Source: Pseudomonadota bacterium (lineage in GTDB: Bacteria; Desulfobacterota; Desulfobacteria; Desulfobacterales; RPRI01). Taken from it: 7,192 nucleotides of DNA. Location of the stretch: the NCBI GenBank assembly GCA_018819005.1, contig JAHJQU010000149.1, positions 1 through 7,192 of the forward strand, in the 5' to 3' direction. The notes under the pieces were generated by a model. That model was given only the letters and a program-made list of their open reading frames with translations, searched no databases and had not been told where the DNA came from. The translations under genes were made by a program, and so were the position numbers. Positions 1 to 5,620 of this stretch are shown here, in pieces. Position 1 is the stretch's first letter. Every line of letters begins with the position of its first letter.

Positions 1-118
1 TATTTTGAGGGCTGTTCCATGGCAGCGTTTACCCCAATCTCTTTCATGGCTTGATGGGATAAAAATTACACTTAAGTTCGGGTGAATCTTGGGTAAAAAC
101 CTTATATTCTTATGACGG

Positions 119-568
119 TTAAAACTCCGCGAAAATCGGTGATGAAAGGACTTTATTTCCCATATTCTGAATTTCACCAAAACATTGATAGTGTCCGTCA
201 AATTCTTCTGATATTTTTAAATTATGAAACTTAACAATTTCTCTATAGGCAACATCTTTAAATGACATCTCAATATTTACCGTATCTATTGTATCATCAA
301 TATCTACAATGGGTTTACTCAATTTTGTGTTATTATTTATTACCAATACAACGGTAAGCGCCACAATTGCAAACGTGAGAATGATCATAATGAAAGAACT
401 GATATCTGTAGAACGTTTTTGTCTTTTCAGGCTATATATTAAAATTGCATTAGCTCGTTCCTCAACCGAACTAGATCCATCTAGCGCAACGCTTAAAAAA
501 GTTTCAATTCTTTCATTTCTATCTTTTGTTTGTGGTCTGTTTTTTAATATTTTTTTTATGCCCTTCAA
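119..568 (-). CDS. Single-pass membrane protein with short C-terminal FxLYD-like domain, probably frameshifted
   Basis: 149 aa. The start is TTG at 568-566, chosen because GGAGGAGGAG (580-571) lies just upstream with about 7 nt from the first GGAGG; no ATG occurs before residue 61. Residues 1-55 are charged and likely cytoplasmic. Residues 57-77 form one hydrophobic segment (SSFIMIILTFAIVALTVVLV). The remainder would face outside. Near the end, CFGEIQNMGNKVL (129-141) resembles the G-x-[IV]-x-N-x-G-[ND] core of FxLYD-type beta domains, which normally continue well past this point. Here a TAA follows FAEF at once, while the frame one base further on stays open to the window edge. A frameshift is therefore likely. 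Function is unknown. The gene lies 27 nt after the small exported-peptide ORF, suggesting one transcript. It may be host or element DNA. Confidence 0.55.
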   Translation of the reverse strand: MKGIKKILKNRPQTKDRNERIETFLSVALDGSSSVEERANAILIYSLKRQKRSTDISSFIMIILTFAIVALTVVLVINNNTKLSKPIVDIDDTIDTVNIEMSFKDVAYREIVKFHNLKISEEFDGHYQCFGEIQNMGNKVLSSPIFAEF

Positions 569-595
569 TTCTCCTCCTCCCTCACCAGTTCCCCC

Positions 596-685
596 TCACA
601 CCATTGCCGCAGCCGATGCATCTTGAGCGGATAGGCCCGGAAAGAAAAGTAATCCAATTAAGAAAAATAAAAGTGTTTTTTTCAT
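596..685 (-). CDS. Putative 29-aa signal-peptide-like small protein
   Basis: The ATG at 685-683 is preceded by GGGGGA (700-695) at about 9 nt. The product begins MKKTLLFFLIGLLFFPGLSA: a positive N-terminus, a hydrophobic core and a small-residue end, i.e. a textbook secretion signal with a plausible cleavage after LSA. Only nine residues follow before TGA. It could be a tiny secreted or membrane peptide, or the head of a decayed exported protein. The TGA is in frame with the downstream 149-aa gene, but that protein starts with a charged, cytoplasm-like stretch and has its own ribosome site, so I treat them as separate genes. A longer version starting from GTG at 835 has no supporting ribosome site. 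Confidence 0.35.
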   Translation of the reverse strand: MKKTLLFFLIGLLFFPGLSAQDASAAAMV

Positions 686-1270
686 AGGCTCAATTCCCCC
701 TTGTTTACGGTTCCACTTTATTTCCAAAATAGAAGTACTGTCAATAGGCACCTTTTGACAAGAAAAACGGCTCATCACCACGCTCTGAAAAGCCCAACAA
801 CCGCTCTGAGAGGCCCATAGAGCGACAAACTTCACCGGGGGAAAAACATATGCTCCCTGGGGCCGTTTACCTGCATTGCTGGCCCCACAGCTCCCGCAGT
901 ATTTCTGCGGAGATTTGCTTTTTTAGCTGTTGTATTTGAAGCGTTGGCCTTCCGTATTTTTACGTTATTTACGTTTGATCCGGCGGCAGCTTCAGGCCCT
1001 CAATGCCCCCTCTTTATGACTGGACCAGTTTTATGGGAAGAGTTCCCTCTAGATAAATATATCTATATTTGGAAGAGAATAAAAGTCAAGTGAGGCAGGG
1101 GCGCCCGGTCGATCCCAGTACGTCCCCCGGAGGAAAAAAGGCTCGAGTCCGCCATCCGGCGATTGTGCGATTATGTAGCCTCTATATATATGACAACATC
1201 AAAGGATCATTATTCTCAATTTGGGTTGACAGATTCCAGCGTGTAAAATAAATTTCAGGTGGATAATACA
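686..1270. other. Intergenic region without a convincing gene
   Basis: About 585 bases. It holds a hairpin TGGGGCC (858-864) / GGCCCCA (881-887) with a 16-nt loop. A second hairpin, CCGCAG (894-899) / CTGCGG (905-910), is followed 7 nt later by six T, so at best it is a poor terminator on the plus strand. The dyad TAGATA-AATA-TATCTA lies at 1050-1065. A GC-rich island at 1091-1160 (48 of 70 bases G or C) contrasts with AT-rich flanks. A possible 60-codon frame over the island starts at TTG 1069 with no ribosome site, so it is not called. No attachment-site copy matching the tRNA at the right end was found here. Confidence 0.6.
1183..1254 (+). promoter_or_regulatory. Possible promoters for the 318-aa gene
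   Basis: A perfect TTGACA (1226-1231) is followed at 17 bases by TAAATT (1249-1254, 4 of 6 to the -10 consensus). Transcription from it would start near 1261, inside the Shine-Dalgarno AGGTGG (1257-1262), giving an almost leaderless message, so it is doubtful. A weaker alternative uses the TATATA run at 1183-1190 with TTGTGC (1163-1168), which would leave a normal leader. I cannot decide between them. Confidence 0.25.
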
Positions 1271-2227
1271 ATGAATAAAAAATCAAAGTACATTGTTCAC
1301 GGTGAAAGCGAATCCGAAATGGCGAAAAAGTTAGGCATTGAAGAAACCGAGGCTATTATATGGGAGAATATGGAAATTGGTGAATTAAAGTACATCTTTA
1401 ATGGATTCCCGCTCAAAATGATAAACCGACCGGAAATGGATATTATTCTAAGTAAAATGCAGATAGCGATTGAAAATCAAATACTATTAGCGAAAAAATG
1501 CATTGAAGAATATCTAAAATATACTACAGATCGAGAGTTTGGAGATGTTGAATATTTTTTTAATAATATCGGTGGACATGCGGTTTTGAGATATATAAGC
1601 CCACTTTTGCCTAAAGAGGGAGATTGGACAGAACGGTATATCATGGATGATCCGGCGAATTTCTATGCCATGATCGAAAAAATGGGCCCAATATCGTTAT
1701 CTCTTCCGGTGTCCCAAAGGATTCTTGAACAATGGTTAAAAGAAGGTATGACAAAAACACACTTTAGCCATATCGTAACCTCTCTCATTGAATACGGGAA
1801 GAAAAAGTATGGCCATAAAAATATAAAAGCTAAACCAGGCCGAAAACCCGATCCCTCAACTCAAAAGATGAGTGCTAAAGCGACAAAGGAACTTTATACA
1901 TTTCTTCATACTCTTTTCAATTATATTAAAAAAAAATCAAGGTATTCTGATGACAAGAAAATGATTGAGTCAACTATTGAATACTATGGGCGAAATGCAT
2001 TGCGGGATAAGGTAATTTTTGATTGGCTGGACGACGAGACAAGGCGAATAGTTCTAGAAAAATCCCGTCTTTTCAACCCGATAATAAGTATCATTTGGGA
2101 AGATGAAGAACTGAAGAATAATTTCATGCAATTAAATTGGGTTCCTCATGAGGTGGCCCTTACCGTGGCCGCTCGGCTGACAAAACGTTCAGTCGATACG
2201 ATCAGGAAAATCATTTATAGAAAATAA
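1271..2227 (+). CDS. Uncharacterised 318-aa protein, possible cargo gene
   Basis: I do not recognise this protein. ATG 1271 is preferred over GTG 1259 because AGGTGG (1257-1262) sits 8 nt before ATG 1271 and overlaps the GTG. The product is soluble, without signal peptide or membrane segment, and looks mostly helical. Residues 1-185 are followed by a basic, proline-containing linker PGRKPDPS (189-196). A second helical part with many Lys, Asp and Glu ends in a basic stretch (WVPHEVALTVAARLTKRSVDTI, then RKIIYRK) that could form a helix-turn-helix. Base composition is clearly more AT-rich than the integrase. It stands alone, upstream of the operator of the replication operon and in the same direction. 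In P4-like satellites such positions often carry accessory or defence genes, but nothing in the sequence assigns a function here. Confidence 0.8.
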   Translation: MNKKSKYIVHGESESEMAKKLGIEETEAIIWENMEIGELKYIFNGFPLKMINRPEMDIILSKMQIAIENQILLAKKCIEEYLKYTTDREFGDVEYFFNNIGGHAVLRYISPLLPKEGDWTERYIMDDPANFYAMIEKMGPISLSLPVSQRILEQWLKEGMTKTHFSHIVTSLIEYGKKKYGHKNIKAKPGRKPDPSTQKMSAKATKELYTFLHTLFNYIKKKSRYSDDKKMIESTIEYYGRNALRDKVIFDWLDDETRRIVLEKSRLFNPIISIIWEDEELKNNFMQLNWVPHEVALTVAARLTKRSVDTIRKIIYRK

Positions 2228-2331
2228 AGATCGATTCTAACACGATCCCTTCTGGTTTACGACTTTAGTCCCTGCCATTGATTTAATCCACCCCTCCTCT
2301 CAGTCATCTTACTGTGTATTTATTGGATAAT

Positions 2332-2355
2332 TTTACCCATTACATACAGGGTAAA
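2332..2355. promoter_or_regulatory. Operator-like inverted repeat TTTACCC-N10-GGGTAAA
   Basis: A perfect 7-bp inverted repeat with a 10-bp spacer sits 44 bp before the xre start. GATAAT (2326-2331), 5 of 6 to the -10 consensus, lies directly against its left arm, although I see no good -35. Two further GTAAA half-sites follow at 2361-2365 and 2368-2372. The position suits autoregulation by the Xre protein, inferred from the common behaviour of that family. The half-site TTTTACCC recurs in the repeat array after the helicase (minus strand of 4520-4527). Confidence 0.55.
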
Positions 2356-2398
2356 CAGCAGTAAATTGTAAATAGAATACTAAAGTAGGACATATAAA

Positions 2399-2587
2399 AT
2401 GACAGGAATCAATAAGCTTCGAGTGTTTCGGGTCATGAAGGGGCTCACTCAGGAAGACCTGGGAGAGAAGGTTGGCTGTAATCAGTCGCTGGTTTCAAAG
2501 ATTGAGCGAAAGCGATATGTCCCCGATCCTTCATTAAAAAAAGCAATCGCTGATGTACTTGGACGAGATGTTGATGAGGTTTTTTGA
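2399..2587 (+). CDS. Xre/HTH_3 family transcriptional regulator
   Basis: 62 aa, essentially one Xre/Cro-type helix-turn-helix. ATG 2399 has AGGA (2387-2390) 8 nt upstream. Residues 6-13 form helix 1, LTQEDLGEKVG (16-26) helix 2 and turn, and NQSLVSKIERKR (28-39) the recognition helix with the typical S-x-[IV]-E-x-G/K ending; PDPSLKKAIADVLGRDVDEVF closes the domain. There is no sensor or protease domain, so it is a minimal Cro-like repressor or activator. It is the first gene of an operon: its TGA (2585-2587) overlaps the next ATG by one base. It most likely binds the TTTACCC-N10-GGGTAAA repeat just upstream and sets the level of the excisionase-like and helicase genes. Confidence 0.88.
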   Translation: MTGINKLRVFRVMKGLTQEDLGEKVGCNQSLVSKIERKRYVPDPSLKKAIADVLGRDVDEVF

Positions 2588-2787
2588 TGGAGAAACGTTG
2601 GTTGACTGTTCGCGATGCTTCTGAATACCTGGGAGCCCATGAACAGACGATTTATATCTGGGCACAAACCGCGAGGATCCCATCGGTAAAAATCGGCGGA
2701 TCTGTCCGGATCGACAGGAAAGCCCTTGATCGGGCGCTTGAAGCGCAGCTGGACGGCAAAACCATCAACCTGGAAGGATTGATTTAA
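2587..2787 (+). CDS. Excisionase-like HTH_17 DNA-binding protein
   Basis: 66 aa, start ATG 2587, with GAGG (2576-2579) 7 nt upstream; a TTG one codon earlier is less likely. The sequence follows the MerR-like winged-helix pattern of HTH_17 proteins: LTVRDASEYLGAHEQTIYIW (helix-turn-helix, residues 6-25), then ARIPSVKIGGSVRIDRKALDRAL (wing and last helix). Such proteins bend DNA as recombination directionality factors or act as small regulators. It is coupled on both sides by one-base overlaps (TGATG, TAATG). Its neighbour is the replicative helicase rather than the integrase, so control of replication is as plausible as a role in excision. The same fold occurs again fused to the integrase, so the element has two. 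Confidence 0.85.
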   Translation: MEKRWLTVRDASEYLGAHEQTIYIWAQTARIPSVKIGGSVRIDRKALDRALEAQLDGKTINLEGLI

Positions 2788-4418
2788 TGGACGAATCCAG
2801 AGAGTTGATGAATAGCATTCTAGGACAATTCCTTGTTGGGCCTGAAGGCATACCCGAGGAACTAAATCCGGATTTTTTCAGGAATCCCCGAGATCGACAA
2901 CTATTCTCGAAATACCTTTTAAACGGAATAAATGACGCCTCTGTTATTGCAGAAAGCGAGATGGGCAATGGATCGAAAATAACAGCCACATATCTTTCCG
3001 GATTGCTTGACGCCGCAATGAAAATTGATTCTAACAAAATCAATCAATACATCAATCAAATAGTGGTTATCCGAAAGAACAGCGAAGAAGGACTGACCGA
3101 CCTCGGAAATGCCCGCCGATTTTCAAGGCGGCTTGGTTCTGAGGTTCGATATTGTCACCAGCGGAGACGATGGCTTTTTTATAATGGCGTCCGTTGGGAA
3201 TTCGATGAATCGGGGGAAATAGAGAGGCGGGCAAAAGATGTTATCCGAGGAATCTATGAGGAAGCCTCTCAATTCGGTGACGAGGACCGCAGAAAAGAAT
3301 ATGCCCGACATGCCATCCGCTCAGAGTCAGCTCAGAAGATCCGGGCCATGATCTCCCTTGCCGAGTCTGAGCCCGGAATATCAATCAGGCAAGATGAATT
3401 TGATTGTAATCCGTTTTTGCTCAACGTGGCGAATGGAACCATTGACCTTAAAACCGGAGAACTACATCCACACAATCCGGATGACCTTATTATAAAACTT
3501 GCGCCTGTTGAATTTGATTCAGCCGTTTTATGTCCTCGATGGATTCAATTTGTCTCGGAGATTTACGAGTGTAATCAATCCCTGATCGATTTTTCCCGGC
3601 GCGCTATAGGCTACAGCCTCACCGGGGACACCCGGGAGCAATGCCTCTTCATTAATCATGGCCGCGGGGCAAACGGCAAAAGCACCATGCTTTCGATCTA
3701 TCAAAAACTCTTGGGAGATTATGCGCAGCAGACGCCCTCAGAAACGCTACTTGTTAAGCGGATGCCTGGAATCAATAACGACATTGCACGACTGCGAAAA
3801 AGCCGAATAGTGATGGCCCTGGAGGTTGAAGAGGGCCGCCGCCTGGCTGAAAGCCTCGTCAAGGGGATGACCGGTCAAGACAAGATGGTTGCACGCCATC
3901 TCTATTCGGAGTTCTTTGAGTTTGAGCCTGAGTTCAAGCTGTGGATCGGGACGAATCACAAACCACAGATCAGGGGAACGGACCATGCAATCTGGAGGCG
4001 AATCCGGCTCGTTCCATTCAACCGAATTTTCAAAGACGAGGAACAGGACAAGGAATTGATCATCAAGCTCGAATCGGAATTATCAGGAATTCTCAATTGG
4101 GCCATAGAGGGGTGCCTCCAGTGGCAGCGCGATGGCCTGGGAATGCCGGAAGAGATCCAGTCGGCCGTTGATGAGTACAGGGAGGAATCCGATCCGCTTG
4201 GTTCATTTCTCAGCGATTGCATCACAACGGATGGAGAAGCATCAATCAAGGCGTCTACTCTTTACCAGAAATATAAAGAATGGGCCGAAGAGGCGGGGGA
4301 AAAGATTATTACAGGAACAGCCCTCGGGAGGGCTGTTGTCGAGAGGGGAATTGATAAGACCAGGTTGAGCGATGGCAACTATTATATCGGGATCAGATTT
4401 AGGGGCAATCATGTATAG
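2787..4418 (+). CDS. P4/D5-type SF3 replicative helicase with DnaB-N-like N-terminal domain
   Basis: 543 aa, ATG 2787 with GGAAGGA (2772-2778) 8 nt upstream. Residues 7-97 (from MNSILGQFLVGPEGIPEELN, then PDFFRNPRDRQLF) follow the layout of the DnaB N-terminal helical domain. Residues 105-265 match the D5_N region that precedes P4-type helicases, including YNGVRWEFD and the NVANGTIDLKTGEL segment (213-226). The SF3 AAA+ core has Walker A GRGANGKST (292-300), Walker B IVMALE (341-346), motif B' around ESLVKGMTGQDKMVARHLY (355-373), sensor motif C LWIGTNHKP (385-393) and arginines in IWRRIRLVPF (402-411). Residues 465-543 form a winged-helix-like Pox_D5 tail. The protein should be a hexameric ATP-driven helicase that opens the element's origin. 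The archaeo-eukaryotic primase domain of the P4 alpha protein is absent, so priming probably comes from the host. Confidence 0.92.
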   Translation: MDESRELMNSILGQFLVGPEGIPEELNPDFFRNPRDRQLFSKYLLNGINDASVIAESEMGNGSKITATYLSGLLDAAMKIDSNKINQYINQIVVIRKNSEEGLTDLGNARRFSRRLGSEVRYCHQRRRWLFYNGVRWEFDESGEIERRAKDVIRGIYEEASQFGDEDRRKEYARHAIRSESAQKIRAMISLAESEPGISIRQDEFDCNPFLLNVANGTIDLKTGELHPHNPDDLIIKLAPVEFDSAVLCPRWIQFVSEIYECNQSLIDFSRRAIGYSLTGDTREQCLFINHGRGANGKSTMLSIYQKLLGDYAQQTPSETLLVKRMPGINNDIARLRKSRIVMALEVEEGRRLAESLVKGMTGQDKMVARHLYSEFFEFEPEFKLWIGTNHKPQIRGTDHAIWRRIRLVPFNRIFKDEEQDKELIIKLESELSGILNWAIEGCLQWQRDGLGMPEEIQSAVDEYREESDPLGSFLSDCITTDGEASIKASTLYQKYKEWAEEAGEKIITGTALGRAVVERGIDKTRLSDGNYYIGIRFRGNHV

Positions 4419-4535
4419 TTTAGGTCAGTGTATAGTTCTGTATGCTTTTTCAATAAACTCCCCTTGTAATTTATCCCTCGTAAGACTTTATATAAAAAGG
4501 GTACATAGACTATACATCAGGGTAAAACTATACAC
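4411..4535. repeat. Iteron-like array: four TGTATAGT copies in two inverted pairs; candidate origin or regulator site
   Basis: Exact TGTATAGT occurs on the plus strand at 4412-4419 and 4429-4436 (17 bp apart) and on the minus strand at 4509-4516 and 4527-4534 (18 bp apart). Each pair is part of a similar block of about 35 bp: site, T-rich spacer, site, then a TGTATG or ATGTAC tail. The two blocks face each other across about 55 bp containing TTTATATAAAAA. The first site overlaps the helicase stop codon. The right block also contains TTTTACCC, the half-site of the xre operator. Position next to an SF3 helicase gene, repeats and an AT-rich core suit a replication origin. A promoter (TTGTAA 4464-4469, TTATAT 4488-4493) for the next genes controlled by the repeats is the alternative. 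Confidence 0.6.
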
Positions 4536-4666
4536 TAGTTTTGCTGATGAGGGGACAATCTCAAACATGGTCGGGGCCGATCCCTGCATGCTTCCGGGTG
4601 AAAATATGGACGCAGTGGACATAAAGTCCAGTAAAGAATTCTTGCACTCATTTTAGAGGAATAAAT

Positions 4667-5293
4667 ATGAATAAAACTAAAGACAAAAATACAAGTGTTC
4701 AACATTCTCAATTAACCGCTATTGAACAAGAGGCACTAGACAGATGTAACGAAATAAATATAAAACGAACAGCTCCTCCCAAATGGGTTGAAGTCAAAAA
4801 AAATGTCATAAGTCCCGCTGAGGAAGACAAAAAAATGTTTTCCGCTCAAATGCTAGAGACAACAGGCTCTACAGATTCGGATTTTAATATAAGGTTAATT
4901 ATGCAAGTTGCATTATTACTTCAAAGTAATAAAAAAGACTCCGACACTAATTTTGCCTCTGCATTAATGCACGGTATTCATCCCAGAGATGAGACAGAAG
5001 GCATTCTTATTGCCCAGATGGCAGGAACTCATAATTTGATAATGGAATCGATGAGAAGAGCTGCGATCCCTGAACAATATCTTAATGCAGGGAATGACTA
5101 TATAAACCGAGCATGTAAATTGATGAATATTTATCTCCGACAGATGGATATGCTTCTCAAATACAGAGGAAATGGTCATCAACAAAAGATGATTGTAGAG
5201 CATGTCCACATTCATAAAGGCGGTCAAGCTGTTGTGGGACAGATTGGAAACAATCCCAGGGGGGAGGGGGATGGAAAAAATAAAAATGGATAA
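4667..5293 (+). CDS. Conserved protein of unknown function with HVHIHKGGQAVVG motif
   Basis: 208 aa, ATG 4667 with AGAGGA (4655-4660) 6 nt upstream. Residues 1-60 are polar. Residues 72-165 are helical and carry HPRDETEGILIAQMAGTHNL (105-124) and the segment that follows it (MESMRRA, later LMNIYLRQMDMLLKYR). The C-terminus has VEHVHIHKGGQAVVG (177-191), a short beta-like His-rich motif, and a Gly/Asn/Lys-rich tail. From memory, proteins with this QMAxTH ... HVHVxxGGQAxVG pattern are frequent on integrated elements of Proteobacteria and often stand beside a CGAKTR/HGG protein as here; no function is established that I know of. The alternating histidines suggest metal or nucleic-acid contact, which is only inference. 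The gene follows the repeat array and overlaps the next gene by 23 bp, so the two are probably translated together. Confidence 0.85.
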   Translation: MNKTKDKNTSVQHSQLTAIEQEALDRCNEINIKRTAPPKWVEVKKNVISPAEEDKKMFSAQMLETTGSTDSDFNIRLIMQVALLLQSNKKDSDTNFASALMHGIHPRDETEGILIAQMAGTHNLIMESMRRAAIPEQYLNAGNDYINRACKLMNIYLRQMDMLLKYRGNGHQQKMIVEHVHIHKGGQAVVGQIGNNPRGEGDGKNKNG

Positions 5294-5609
5294 ACCCCAT
5301 GCAGGGGAAGGAAAAACATGTTTTTTCTCTTTTATGAATGCCTCCCAATGTGGCGCAAAAACCAGAAAAGGACATCCTTGTAAATCACCTGCAATGAAAA
5401 ATGGACGCTGTAGAATGCATGGAGGGAAGAGCACTGGACCAAAAACACCTGAAGGCATTGAAAGAATAAGAGCAGCTCATTTAACACACGGCAACTACAC
5501 CCAGCAGGCTGCCGCAGACAAGCGGGAATTCAGAGAATTGATGAAGCTTCTCAATGAAAACATGAAAGAAGTCGAGGGACTCATACAGAATACTAAGATT
5601 TCAATTTAG
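5271..5609 (+). CDS. Small Cys/His protein with CGAKTRKG and MHGGKSTGPKTPEG motifs, function unknown
   Basis: 112 aa with ATG 5271. The G-rich run AGGGGGGAGGGGG (5258-5270) directly before it provides the ribosome site. An ATG at 5202 would overlap the previous gene by 92 bp without such a site; ATG 5286 or 5335 are other options. C27, C37, C47 and H50 form CX9CX9CX2H, a likely zinc knuckle, in QCGAKTRKGHPC, then KSPAMKNGRCRMHGG. GKSTGPKTPEGIERIRAAHLTHG (residues 52-74) is the conserved signature, and the rest is a charged helix (82-107). Relatives recalled from mobile islands and prophages are annotated only as hypothetical or, wrongly, as glucan biosynthesis proteins. Basic charge plus a zinc motif make nucleic-acid binding plausible. 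It forms a pair with the preceding HVHIHKGGQAVVG gene. Confidence 0.83.
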   Translation: MEKIKMDKPHAGEGKTCFFSFMNASQCGAKTRKGHPCKSPAMKNGRCRMHGGKSTGPKTPEGIERIRAAHLTHGNYTQQAAADKREFRELMKLLNENMKEVEGLIQNTKISI

Positions 5610-5620
5610 GTTATGGTGGA

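Noticed and set aside
596..835. 79-aa version of the signal-peptide ORF starting at GTG 835
   Set aside because: The added N-terminus has no ribosome site and would bury a clear signal peptide inside the protein; ATG 685 is better.
1069..1251. 60-codon frame starting with TTG over the GC-rich island
   Set aside because: No ribosome site, no recognisable protein pattern, and it spans the sharp composition change; better explained by chance.
2229..2247. GATCG/CGATC inverted repeat after the 318-aa gene as a terminator
   Set aside because: Only five pairs with a 9-nt loop and no T run.
4372..4656. 94-codon frame overlapping the helicase end and the repeat array
   Set aside because: It lies out of frame over the helicase tail and runs through the TGTATAGT repeats. 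No ribosome site at its start and no protein pattern.
5202..5270. Extended N-terminus of the Cys/His protein from ATG 5202
   Set aside because: It lies wholly inside the previous gene, without a ribosome site; the G-rich site before ATG 5271 fits better.
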